DNA from: Halostella pelagica
Lineage (GTDB): Archaea > Halobacteriota > Halobacteria > Halobacteriales > Natronoarchaeaceae
NCBI GenBank assembly: GCA_005954745.1
Contig: CP040678.1
Coordinates: 2,914,001 to 2,978,000 of the forward strand
DNA: 64,000 bases
Reading direction: 5' to 3'
The translations under genes were made by a program, and so were the position numbers. How positions within the stretch are numbered: the stretch's first letter is position 1; every line of letters starts with the position of its first letter. The notes under the pieces are model-generated. The model had not been told where the DNA came from, ran no database searches, and saw nothing but the letters and a program-made list of their open reading frames with translations. Positions 9,501 through 16,246 of this stretch are shown here, one piece after another.

Positions 9501-9848
9501 CTCCTCGCCGAACTCCTCGATGTCTTTCTTGTTCTCGAAGCCGAGTCGCTCCTCGACTTTCGTCTCGATGGGGAGGCCGTGCATGTCGTAGCCCGGCCGG
9601 TCCGTCACGTCGTACCCCTGCATCCGCAGGTAGCGGATGTAGGCGTCTTTCAGGGTCTTGTTCCAGGTCGTTCCCATATGCGCCGCCCCGGAGGTGTACG
9701 GCGGGCCGTCGACGAAGAAGAACGGCTCCTCGCCCTCTCGGTGCTCAGTTGTTTGCTCGTACGCGTCGACCTCGTCCCAGTAGTCGAAGACGCGGTCCTC
9801 GACCACGTCGGGGTCGTACTGGTCGTCTACCGCCGCGAACCTGCTCAT
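6588..9848 (-). CDS. ileS: isoleucyl-tRNA synthetase
   Basis: This class I aminoacyl-tRNA synthetase charges tRNA-Ile. At 1086 residues it has the archaeal length. The HIGH-type signature appears as HMGT at residues 57-60 after PPYTSGAA, and the KMSKS-type loop as GRGMSKSKGITVEPNE about residue 620. The editing domain lies between them, and the anticodon-binding and C-terminal domains follow. Residues about 248-266 (KSADSSANRSGEAAGDSEE) form a hydrophilic insert inside the editing region; its DNA consists of two hairpins (see the repeat entry at 9061-9096). The gene is monocistronic with ordinary codon use apart from the insert. Confidence 0.97.
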   Translation of the reverse strand: MSRFAAVDDQYDPDVVEDRVFDYWDEVDAYEQTTEHREGEEPFFFVDGPPYTSGAAHMGTTWNKTLKDAYIRYLRMQGYDVTDRPGYDMHGLPIETKVEERLGFENKKDIEEFGEENFIQECKEYANEQLEGLQNDFKSFGVWMDWDDPYKTVNPEYMEAAWWGFKQAHERGLVEQGQRSISQCPRCETAIANNEVEYDDVEDPSVYVKFPLKDRDGSLVIWTTTPWTIPANTFVAVDGDVTYQGVRAQKSADSSANRSGEAAGDSEEVLYLAEDCVEDVLRQGRYDDYEVVEEVTGEEMVGWEYDHPLADEVPDHPSGEDALQVNTADYVEVDRTGLVHSAPGHGEEDFERGRELGLDIFCPVDGDGVYDGSGGDYAGQFVKDADDDIIADLQEKGLMLDAGTTHHSYGHCWRCDTGIIQIVTDQWFITITDIKDELLSNIEDSEWHPQWARDNRFRDFVEDAPDWNVSRQRYWGIPIPIWTPEDWDGSMSDVVVVGDREELAERVDQSVDPEDVDLHKGTVDDLTISENGTTYTRVGDVFDVWLDSSVATWGTLDYPSNEDDFEELWPADLIMEAHDQTRGWFWSQLGMATAAMGEIPYKEVLMHGYANMPDGRGMSKSKGITVEPNEVIEEYGADPMRLFLLSVNPQGDDMRFSWDETENMQRDLNILWNVFRFPLPYMRLDGFDPEETTLDSVGEDLHLVDEWVLARLQSVVAEMSDHWEDYQQDKALDALLEFVVDDVSRFYIQVVRERMWEEEDSASKQAAYATFYEVLSTVVKLLAPYAPFAAEEIYGTLTGDDGHDTVHMSDWPEVDERWHDEQLETDVGLLRAVEEAGSNARQQAERKLRWPVQRIVVAADDDRLAEAVSRHRDLLADRLNARAVELVRADEEWDELEYSARADMSELGPAFGDRAGEVMNALNEARIDDPSLDALQSAVSDVLEGEQLTAEMVEFVTETPDGVTGTAVEDDGDERGVVYVDTALTEDIESEGYAREVIRRVQEMRKDLELDIEERIRLDFAVDDARVADLIERREDLVREEVRADELGPVEDGHRKEWDVEGVEMEIAIEPHEADQQEASERASGD
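9061..9096 (-). repeat. hairpin-coding in-frame insert in ileS
   Basis: Two perfect hairpins sit side by side inside ileS: arms GCGGC at 9061-9065 and 9069-9073 with a three-base loop (GAA in the gene's sense), and arms CGCGGA at 9081-9086 paired with TCCGCG at 9091-9096 with a four-base loop. They encode part of a Ser/Ala/Asn/Glu-rich patch that does not look like the flanking conserved enzyme sequence. Confidence 0.6.
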
Positions 9849-10122
9849 GGATCAGACGTGCGCCTCCACTGATAAAGGCAAACCGGTTCCACAGAAAGCC
9901 CTTGCTCGACTCTGGCGAGTCTCGCTGCGCCCTTTCAATGACCGCCAGGTCCGCTAGTTTGCGCGGCGCTGACGGTCGTCAGTGCACGCTCCGAGGGCCT
10001 GCCCTCCCCCGTTCGCTGGCGATGGCTCACTGTCGCTCGCCACGCAAGCGTGGCCGTTTCAAGAAATGGAATACAGCGAGAAATCAAACGGACATCGTTC
10101 GAGTCGTCGTATGCGGTCGGTC
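9849..10122. repeat. gap of 274 bases holding a cluster of short hairpins
   Basis: No credible gene is visible between ileS and the small membrane gene. Four perfect inverted repeats follow one another: GACTC at 9908-9912 with 9917-9921; CTGACG at 9969-9974 with 9977-9982; GAGGGC at 9993-9998 with 10001-10006; GCCACGC at 10039-10045 with 10048-10054. Loops are two to four bases. The arrangement is like the hairpin runs found inside several enzymes of this window. The first 40 bases upstream of ileS should contain its promoter. Confidence 0.5.
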
Positions 10123-10335
10123 TTACGCGCCGACGGCTTCTTTCAGCACCTTCTCGTAGCCCAGCAGGTACGTCCCGCCGTACAGCAGGATGAGGCCGAA
10201 CCCGGCGAACCAGAGGCCGAGGATGGGTTCGCCGCCGGTGAGATGCTGGAGACCGCTGTACTCGGCCAGAACGCCGAGAACCGTCAGGACGCTCGCGCCG
10301 AAAACGTACGCGAGCAGTTCGAGGAGTATTTGCAT
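10123..10335 (-). CDS. small two-helix membrane protein
   Basis: The 70-residue product has two hydrophobic segments, about residues 3-25 (LLELLAYVFGASVLTVLGVL) and 36-58 (EPILGLWFAGFGLILLYGG), joined by a short polar turn, and ends in a charged tail. It looks like a small integral membrane protein of a kind common in haloarchaea, without known function. The ATG at 10335 is followed at once by the hydrophobic stretch; longer frames upstream run antisense to the neighbouring gene and are rejected. It is divergent from the membrane gene starting at 10423. Confidence 0.7.
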   Translation of the reverse strand: MQILLELLAYVFGASVLTVLGVLAEYSGLQHLTGGEPILGLWFAGFGLILLYGGTYLLGYEKVLKEAVGA

Positions 10336-10422
10336 GTCTCCCAGAAGACTACTGGTCGTTATGGGCTTTTCGCTCTCGGACGTGACGCAATCCTTTTGTT
10401 CGTTTTCGGCGACAACAGAGTC

Positions 10423-10650
10423 ATGGGACAATACGGAACAACTGACTACCCCCGCTACGCCAAACTCGGATTCTTCGCCGGCGTCGCCATGTTTCTCATC
10501 GGCGGCATCGGGTCGGCCGCCGGGAACGCCTTCTTCGGACCGCTCCCCTCCTGGGAAACGACGCTGCTTTTCGACCTCGAACTGTTCGGGATCCTGACCG
10601 CGCTGTTCAGTCCGCTCGTTTTCGGTATCGTCATGCCGCTCACGGAGTGA
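10423..10650 (+). CDS. small membrane protein
   Basis: The product has 75 residues, starting MGQYGTTDYPRYAKLGFF, with two membrane helices (FFAGVAMFLIGGIGSAAG and LELFGILTALFSPLVFGIV) around a short loop. No function is known. Its TGA overlaps the ATG of the uracil-DNA glycosylase gene (TGATG at 10648-10652), so the two are probably co-translated. Confidence 0.72.
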   Translation: MGQYGTTDYPRYAKLGFFAGVAMFLIGGIGSAAGNAFFGPLPSWETTLLFDLELFGILTALFSPLVFGIVMPLTE

Positions 10651-11267
10651 TGCAGTTCCCCGACTCCCGGAACGTTCTCGAACCGAACTGTGCGCGCTGT
10701 CCCGCGCTCGCTGAGAGTCGCGAGCGTATCTCTTGGGGGACGGGACCGCTCGACGCGACGCTGCTGGTCGTCGGCGAAGCACCGGGTGCGGGCGATCCGG
10801 ACGCCGACGAGTGGCGCGGCGGCAACTGGACGGGCAAAGCGTACACGACGCACCACTCCGGGCGGCGCGTGCGCGAACTGATCGCCGATATCGGCTACGC
10901 GAACGACTGTTACTTCACCAACGCCGTCAAGTGCTTCCCGGCGGGCGAGGACGGAGCCAATCGCGAACCGACGCCCGACGAGCGAGCGAACTGTCGGACC
11001 CACCTCGAAGCGGAGATCGAACAGGTAGACCCCGAGGTCGTTCTCGCGACGGGCAAGCACGCGACCCAGACGATGCTCGCGTTCGACGGCGGCGGCCTCG
11101 ACGGGTTCGTCGACAGCGTGCTCGATCCGATACACTGCGACTCGCTCGGCGTCACTGTCCTCCCGCTTTTGCACCCCTCGTATCAGGACATCTGGATCGC
11201 CAGACTCGGCTACGACCCTGACGAGTACGTCGACGCCGCGGCCGACGCGCTGGACGACGCTGTGTGA
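10650..11267 (+). CDS. family 4 uracil-DNA glycosylase (4Fe-4S)
   Basis: The 205-residue enzyme removes uracil from deaminated DNA in base-excision repair. The iron-sulfur cysteines expected for families 4 and 5 are visible as Cys14-x2-Cys17 near the start and Cys95 and Cys115 in the middle. Active-site motif A reads GEAPG at residues 42-46, and the C-terminal motif is HPS in LLHPSYQ. The ATG at 10650 overlaps the stop of the preceding membrane gene; a GTG three bases earlier is the only close alternative. Confidence 0.92.
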   Translation: MQFPDSRNVLEPNCARCPALAESRERISWGTGPLDATLLVVGEAPGAGDPDADEWRGGNWTGKAYTTHHSGRRVRELIADIGYANDCYFTNAVKCFPAGEDGANREPTPDERANCRTHLEAEIEQVDPEVVLATGKHATQTMLAFDGGGLDGFVDSVLDPIHCDSLGVTVLPLLHPSYQDIWIARLGYDPDEYVDAAADALDDAV

Positions 11268-11274
11268 CGCAGTA

Positions 11275-11916
11275 TCAGGTGCTGGCGAGTTCTCCCACCA
11301 GCGCACCGGCGTAGACGCCCACGAACGATGGGATTATCAGGTACAACAGCGCCAGAAGCCCCACGGCGATGATGACGACGAACGCGCCGGTCGCGATGGC
11401 GACGATGACAGCCGCGATGACGAGGTAGATAGTCGCGGTGATGAGATCGCCGGCAAGTGCGAAGTGGACTGTCGGCCAGAACACCGCAACGAGAACGAGT
11501 AGCGCCATCAGCGCGCCGGTCGGGAGTACGAGTCCGATCGCCATCTCCGATTTGTATCCGTCGTACCGCTCCTTGTTAGACATCGGGTACGCGAGGCCAG
11601 TCGCCAGTCCGACGAGCAGCGTGGTCCCCGAGATGTAGGGTATCGGACCGTACCCGCTGTCCTGGAGGGTGTCGAACAACATCTCCCCGCCCAGCGAGAG
11701 TTCGAACATCGGCGACGGCCCGATGAACAGCAGTCCGACCGCGACGACCGCCAGCGGCACGCCGAACTTGAGGCCGAACGTCTCCGCTGGACCGCTCTCG
11801 TCGTCGTCTTCGACGGAGTCGTCCGCCACAGTACCATCGTCCGCGTCGATGACCTCCTGAAACTCCTCGAGAGTGTCGTCAACCCGATCGTCGGAGGCCC
11901 CGTCGCTAGTTCTCAT
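11275..11916 (-). CDS. multi-pass membrane protein of unknown function
   Basis: The 213-residue protein has an acidic, probably cytoplasmic N-terminal tail of about 45 residues (DDRVDDTLEEFQEVIDADDG). About five hydrophobic segments follow, for example FGVPLAVVAVGLLFIG and ATIYLVIAAVIVAIATGAF. No transporter or enzyme signature is visible. The gene is convergent with the UDG gene, seven bases apart. Upstream, the AT-rich run at 11918-11950 (with a TATA-like ttataac) should contain its promoter and perhaps that of the HIT gene. Confidence 0.7.
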   Translation of the reverse strand: MRTSDGASDDRVDDTLEEFQEVIDADDGTVADDSVEDDDESGPAETFGLKFGVPLAVVAVGLLFIGPSPMFELSLGGEMLFDTLQDSGYGPIPYISGTTLLVGLATGLAYPMSNKERYDGYKSEMAIGLVLPTGALMALLVLVAVFWPTVHFALAGDLITATIYLVIAAVIVAIATGAFVVIIAVGLLALLYLIIPSFVGVYAGALVGELAST

Positions 11917-12063
11917 TAGATATCAGTTATAACACATTCTGATAAATTTATGGGATATGTCAGCGAATCCGGCGTACTGTTTGTCCGTCCAACGGGGTTT
12001 CGGCGGCCGTTCGACGGTCTCGGGCGGGAAACTTTCATGGCCACTGCGGGTGATCGTTCGCCC

Positions 12064-12492
12064 ATGCCCAACGACTGTATCTTCTGTCAGATCGTCTCCG
12101 GGGACATCCCCAGTCGAACCGTCTACGAGGACGACGATATCGTCGCCTTCCTCGACGCGAACCCGCTCGCTCCGGGCCACACGCTCGTCATCCCGAAAAA
12201 CCACTACGAGACGCTGGGCGACCTGCCCGACGACGAAGCCGAGGCCGTCTTCGGGGTGCTCCACGCTCTCACGCCCGTCGTTGAGGACGCCGTCGACGCC
12301 GACGCCTCGAACGTCGCGTTCAACAACGGCGAGGCGGCCGGTCAGGAAGTTCCGCACGTTCACGGCCACGTCATCCCGCGGTTCGAGGACGACGGCGGCA
12401 AACCCATCCACGCCGTCGCCGGTCCCAGACCGGACCTCTCCGACGACGAACTCGACGATATCGCCGATGATATCGCGGCCGGCGCGGAGTAA
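12064..12492 (+). CDS. HIT family nucleotide-binding protein
   Basis: The 142-residue protein has the histidine-triad signature HVHGHVIPR near residue 98 and the N-terminal CIFCQIVSG typical of Hint-like hydrolases, which cleave AMP or GMP from nucleotide phosphoramidates or dinucleotides. FLDANPLAPGHTLVIPK is a conserved core strand. The ATG at 12064 gives the usual short N-terminus; an in-frame ATG upstream at 12037 would add nine residues not expected in the family. Confidence 0.92.
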   Translation: MPNDCIFCQIVSGDIPSRTVYEDDDIVAFLDANPLAPGHTLVIPKNHYETLGDLPDDEAEAVFGVLHALTPVVEDAVDADASNVAFNNGEAAGQEVPHVHGHVIPRFEDDGGKPIHAVAGPRPDLSDDELDDIADDIAAGAE

Positions 12493-12567
12493 GAGAGACT
12501 GCGCCGCCTGCCCGACGCCAGAACTGCACCACGTATTTTTTATACGATACCGGAGGGAATTATTCCC

Positions 12568-13299
12568 ATGCCTACCGAGACGGCCGCACTTGTCGGCGCG
12601 ACTGGCGGCGCAGGGTCGACCCGACTCTCAGTCGAAGTCGCCGCGACGCTCTCCCGCGACGACCGCGACGTCGCGGTGTTCGACGCGGCGTTCGCTACGC
12701 AGGGACTCGCACACTACGTCGACGACCGGGTCGAGCCGGACGTAACGACGCTCGTAACTGACGAAGACACGGCGCTCGACGACGCGCTGGTCGAGATAGA
12801 CACGCCTCAATCCGGTCGGGTCGCCGTCTGTCCGGCCCGTGCCGCGTTCGCCGCCCTGGCCCGAGCGAAAACCGCCGGCGCGGCCGAGCGGTTCGGCGAC
12901 GTAATCGACGCCGCCGCCGAGACGTTCGACCACGTGCTGGTCGACGCGCCGCCGGTGTCGACCAACCCGGCGGTCGCCGCAGTTACCGACGTAAACAACG
13001 TCGGCGTCGTGATCCCCGCCTCGCACCGCGGCGTCGATTCGCTGCAGCGCCTCCGTGGACGACTGGCCGACGTCGGTACCGACGCTGACCTCGTCGTCTC
13101 GAACCGCGGACGCGACCCGGTCGGCGAGGCGGACATCGCAGTACCCGAAAGCGAGGTCGTCCGCGCCGAGAACGCCCCGGCGTGTGCGGATCCCGACCAC
13201 GAGTTCGGCCCCGCAGTCGCCGACATCGCCGAGGAACTGTTCGAGGTGATGCTACATCTCGATTTCCCCGAGGAGTCGATGCTGTCGGACGTACTGTGA
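12568..13299 (+). CDS. MinD/ParA-like protein lacking the Walker A lysines
   Basis: The 243-residue protein has the fold outline of MinD/ParA (SIMIBI) ATPases: an N-terminal strand and loop, AVFDAAFATQGL as the switch I region, DHVLVDAPP as the Walker B-like switch II, and VVIPASHRGVDSLQRL later. The deviant Walker A motif, normally KGGxGKT, reads GATGGAGSTR at residues 10-19, so both lysines are missing. It may bind nucleotide weakly or serve as a non-hydrolysing partner. The context does not name a role: a HIT gene is upstream and an uncharacterised gene is convergent downstream. Confidence 0.75.
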   Translation: MPTETAALVGATGGAGSTRLSVEVAATLSRDDRDVAVFDAAFATQGLAHYVDDRVEPDVTTLVTDEDTALDDALVEIDTPQSGRVAVCPARAAFAALARAKTAGAAERFGDVIDAAAETFDHVLVDAPPVSTNPAVAAVTDVNNVGVVIPASHRGVDSLQRLRGRLADVGTDADLVVSNRGRDPVGEADIAVPESEVVRAENAPACADPDHEFGPAVADIAEELFEVMLHLDFPEESMLSDVL

Positions 13300-13385
13300 G
13301 CCCAGTACTGTCGAACGCGCCGTGATCGCTGTGGGGAAAACTGCTGTGAGCAAGCGACGGCGGCACGGAACGCCTACGAGAACCG

Positions 13386-13889
13386 TTACAGGAGGTCGTC
13401 GACCGAACTCATCGTCTCGTCGAGCGGATCGTCGCCGTACCCGCTGTCCGAGAGAACGCCCACGACCGCGTCAGCGGCCGCCGGTATCGGGTCGTGGGTT
13501 TCGATGTAAGCGGCCAGTGCGAACTCCGTCTCCGACCCTCCAGTGAGCGTCAGCGCGTCCGCGCGGGGTAGCTCTGCGGCGATCCAGTCCCGGACCACGT
13601 CGCGCTGGCGCGGCGTGAGCGGCGACACCCCCTGTACCCCGAGGCGGTGGAGCGCCTTCGCCGCCGTCATCGGCGCGATGCCAGCAGATCGTCCCGCCGA
13701 CCCGACGCTCGCCCCGTCGGCGTACGCTTCGACGACGGCCGCCGCCGCGGCGGGATCACACGGGAGTTCGGCCTCGTAGTCCGACAACTGCGCCGCCAAC
13801 GTGTCTCCGGTGTCGTCGACAGTGGCCACGCCGCGGTCCCGCTGCTCGGCGGTGACCTCTATCCCGGCGGCGATATCCGACAGCGCCAT
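13386..13889 (-). CDS. uncharacterised haloarchaeal protein with possible HTH
   Basis: The 167-residue soluble protein has no recognised enzyme signature. The middle segment GASVGSAGRSAGIAPMTAAK (about residues 59-78) has the spacing of a resolvase-like helix-turn-helix. The surrounding helices (AAAAVVEAYADG and KALHRLGVQG) would fit a small DNA-binding module. The gene is divergent from the TFB gene, and a long palindrome lies midway between the two starts, which would suit a regulator acting on both; this is inference. Confidence 0.6.
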   Translation of the reverse strand: MALSDIAAGIEVTAEQRDRGVATVDDTGDTLAAQLSDYEAELPCDPAAAAAVVEAYADGASVGSAGRSAGIAPMTAAKALHRLGVQGVSPLTPRQRDVVRDWIAAELPRADALTLTGGSETEFALAAYIETHDPIPAAADAVVGVLSDSGYGDDPLDETMSSVDDLL

Positions 13890-13959
13890 AGCCGAACTGC
13901 TCGCTCCAGCTGTTAAAAATCACCGATCAACCTTCCGGAATCTACCGCCCGGCGCACCA

Positions 13960-13984
13960 GAACGTACCGGTAACCGGTACGTTC
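13960..13984. promoter_or_regulatory. perfect 25-base palindrome between divergent genes (operator candidate)
   Basis: The half-site GAACGTACCGGT at 13960-13971 is mirrored exactly by 13973-13984 around a single central A. It lies about 40 bases upstream of the TATA-like box of the TFB gene and about 40 bases from a TATA-like run (minus strand, near 13911-13919) of the divergent gene, the position expected of a shared operator. Confidence 0.6.
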
Positions 13985-14024
13985 AATTCGCCGATATCCG
14001 TGTTCGTTCCCGCGATGGTCGTTC

Positions 14025-14033
14025 TTTAAATAA
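14025..14033 (+). promoter_or_regulatory. TATA box of the TFB gene
   Basis: The sequence tttaaataa lies 27-35 bases upstream of the ATG at 14060, so transcription would begin close to the start codon. Confidence 0.6.
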
Positions 14034-14059
14034 GTCGTCCGGACGAAGTTCCGACTGTA

Positions 14060-14947
14060 ATGAGCACCACAGGTTCGACGCGAGGCTGTCCGGAGTGCGA
14101 CGGGCGGTTGAACGAGAGCGGCGACGAGACGGTGTGTGACGAGTGCGGACTGGTAGTCGCGGCCGACCGGATCGACCGCGGGCCGGAGTGGCGGTCGTTC
14201 AGCGACGACGAGACGAACCGCAAGCGGACGGGCGCGCCGCTGACCCGGTCCAGACACGACCGCGGCCTCTCGACCGAGATCGGCTACGGGACGGGGTCGA
14301 GCACGCGACTGACCGGTCGGAAGCGCCGGCAGGTCGCCCGGATGCGCCGGGAGCACAATCGGGCGCGGATCCCGTCGAAGTCCGACCGCAACCAGGTGTA
14401 CGGATTCACCGAGATCCGACATCTGGTCAGCGCGCTCTCGCTTCCCGACAGCGTCCGCGACCGCGCGTGCACGCTATTCGAATCCGCCCAGTCCGAGGAC
14501 CTACTTCAGGGGCGTTCTATCGAGGGGTTTGCGGCCGCGGCGGTGTACGCGACCTGCCGTGTCGAGGCGGTCTCGCGTACGCTCGCCGAGGTAGTGGCCG
14601 ACGCCCGCGCTGACGAGGACGAACTCAAAGCCGCATACGACGCACTGAACCGCGACTTAGGGCTACCGACTGGACCGATCGACCCCCACGAGTACCTCCC
14701 GCGGTTCGCCAGCGAACTCGGCTGCTCGCGCGCTGTCGAGCGCCGCGCACGGGAGTTCGCGGACGATGCTCGCGACCGCGGCGTCGTCGGCGGGCGCAAT
14801 CCAGGCGGCGTCGCGGCGGCCTGCCTCTACGCCGCCGACCGCGAACGTCACGGTAGTCTGACCCAGGCCGAGGCCGCCGAGGCGGGCGGCGTCTCGCCCG
14901 TGACCCTTCGCTCGGCGTACTACGCTGTGACCGGAAAAGAGAACTAA
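14060..14947 (+). CDS. tfb: transcription initiation factor TFB
   Basis: This archaeal TFIIB homologue recruits RNA polymerase to TBP-bound promoters. Its 295 residues contain an N-terminal zinc ribbon (Cys10, Cys13, Cys26, Cys29), a B-finger/linker region (PEWRSFSDDE, GAPLTRSRHDRGLSTEIG), and two cyclin repeats, the first around SIEGFAAAAVYATCR and the second around NPGGVAAACLYAAD. Haloarchaea usually have several TFB copies with different promoter preferences; this copy is a little shorter than the usual 310-330 residues. The gene is monocistronic behind a clear TATA box, and the palindrome at 13960-13984 may control it. Confidence 0.95.
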   Translation: MSTTGSTRGCPECDGRLNESGDETVCDECGLVVAADRIDRGPEWRSFSDDETNRKRTGAPLTRSRHDRGLSTEIGYGTGSSTRLTGRKRRQVARMRREHNRARIPSKSDRNQVYGFTEIRHLVSALSLPDSVRDRACTLFESAQSEDLLQGRSIEGFAAAAVYATCRVEAVSRTLAEVVADARADEDELKAAYDALNRDLGLPTGPIDPHEYLPRFASELGCSRAVERRAREFADDARDRGVVGGRNPGGVAAACLYAADRERHGSLTQAEAAEAGGVSPVTLRSAYYAVTGKEN

Positions 14948-15373
14948 CTACTTCTCGAATTCCTCGGTTATCGGCTCGCCTTCCTCCGTCGGCGGGGCGA
15001 CGTGGTCGACGTACTCCTCGGGAGTTGGCTGGGTGACGGTGACTCGTACCTCGATGTCGCCGAGTTCGTCCGGGCTACCGACAGAGAAGTTGATGACGCC
15101 CTGGAACGCCGCCTGTTTCTTCAGCGAGAACGAGAAGCTGTCGCCCTGCAAGGTGTCGAAAAACTCCCGCCGCGCCGTGTCGAGTATCTCCTGCCGGTGA
15201 AGCAGTTCGGAGAAGTGCTCCATCGAATGCCCCGTGCCGACGACCTCGCCGGGCCGGGACTCGGTCTCGGCCTCGGGAAAGAGGTTCGTCACCGCGTCCG
15301 TGACGCGGTCGGTGACCTCAGTGTCGTTGACGGGCGCGACGATACGGACGTCGACGCTGTACACCGTGCTCAT
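14948..15373 (-). CDS. RNA-binding domain protein (COG1325)
   Basis: The 141-residue protein resembles the COG1325 family, predicted to be linked to RNA processing or the exosome. N-terminal STVYSVDVRIVAPVNDTEV and the alternating strands and helices that follow fit this small alpha-beta family. The ATG at 15373 overlaps the stop codon of the upstream kinase gene by four bases, so both are read from one transcript. The larger open frame extending upstream is antisense-like noise over the kinase gene. Confidence 0.8.
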   Translation of the reverse strand: MSTVYSVDVRIVAPVNDTEVTDRVTDAVTNLFPEAETESRPGEVVGTGHSMEHFSELLHRQEILDTARREFFDTLQGDSFSFSLKKQAAFQGVINFSVGSPDELGDIEVRVTVTQPTPEEYVDHVAPPTEEGEPITEEFEK

Positions 15374-15939
15374 GCTTCCCCCCGCGTCGCTTCGGCACCG
15401 TCGGTGAGGAGGGACCGTACCTTCCGGTGGAACGACGCCAGCGAGTCCGTGTTCTCGATGAGCACGTCCGCGCGCTCCATCGCCTCGCCCATGCCGAAGC
15501 CGAGTTCGCGCTCGTCGCGCGCTTTGAGGCTCTCGCCGCCCTCGTCCGCGCTCTTGTCGCGGCCGCGCTCCTCGATACGCTCGGCGCGAACGTCGAACGG
15601 GGCCTCGATGCTTACAAGCGTGAAGTCGTCCCCGAACGCCTCCTCGAAGCGGTCGACCTCGACGCCCGACCGGATCCCGTCGACGACCACGGTGTCGCTG
15701 TCGTTCAGAGCCTCCTCGACGACCGGCAGCGACCGTTCGACGATGGCGTCTGGCCCATTTTCCTCGCGTAACGCTTTCGCGACCGCGCCGTGGTGCGTGG
15801 CGGGGTCGAGTCCGCGGTCCCGACACTCCTGACGGATGACATCACCCATCGTGACGACGGGGACGTTTAGCTCTTCGGCGACGGTCGCGGCCTCGTTCTT
15901 GCCGCTTCCGGGCAGGCCGACGGTCCCGATAACTCTCAT
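15370..15939 (-). CDS. UPF0200-type P-loop kinase (dephospho-CoA kinase-like)
   Basis: The 189-residue NTPase has a P-loop GLPGSGKNE at residues 7-15, with Asn after the Lys. A Walker B-like strand DTVVVDGIRSGVEVDRF, and a lid region with ERGRDKSADE, follow. It belongs to the archaeal family related to dephospho-CoA and adenylate kinases, whose true substrate is unsettled. The gene overlaps COG1325 by four bases, an arrangement found in many haloarchaea. The start MRVIGTVGLPGSG places the P-loop at its usual position. Confidence 0.85.
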   Translation of the reverse strand: MRVIGTVGLPGSGKNEAATVAEELNVPVVTMGDVIRQECRDRGLDPATHHGAVAKALREENGPDAIVERSLPVVEEALNDSDTVVVDGIRSGVEVDRFEEAFGDDFTLVSIEAPFDVRAERIEERGRDKSADEGGESLKARDERELGFGMGEAMERADVLIENTDSLASFHRKVRSLLTDGAEATRGEA

Positions 15940-16037
15940 TGTACCGTGATACTCCTGTGGCGCGCTTAAGAGCTTTGAAGCGCGGTATCGACGCGAAACA
16001 CAACATACTTTGAACGCTGTGCCGGAGACGTATCCGA

Positions 16038-16140
16038 GGGCACGTAGCTCAGTCTGGATAGAGCGTCGGACTTCTATCCCCGAGACGACAGTGTCGGGGG
16101 AAGACATCCGACGGTCGTGGGTTCGAATCCCATCGTGCCC
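16038..16140 (+). tRNA. tRNA-Arg (anticodon TCT) with intron
   Basis: The acceptor stem GGGCACG at 16038-16044 pairs with CGTGCCC at 16134-16140. D, anticodon and T arms are complete, including the T loop TTCGAAT. The anticodon loop reads C-T-TCT-A, so the tRNA decodes AGA. A 29-base intron at 16077-16105 sits after position 37, the canonical archaeal place. It can fold with CCCCGA pairing to TCGGGG to form the bulge-helix-bulge structure cut by the tRNA endonuclease. Mature length is 74 without CCA, which is not encoded. Confidence 0.93.
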
Positions 16141-16246
16141 GTTATCTCCGAGCGTAGCGACCGGGTCCATCTTCGCGTCGGACGGACTCGCCTCGGACCA
16201 GCGCACAACAGAAAAGCGCGTTTGCGAAAGCGGCGAAAGGTCGCCG

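Noticed and set aside
15520-15570. KSADEGG stretch in the UPF0200 kinase as a hairpin insert
   Set aside because: It shares 12 bases with the ileS insert edge, but no complete hairpin is present and the lid is variable in this family.
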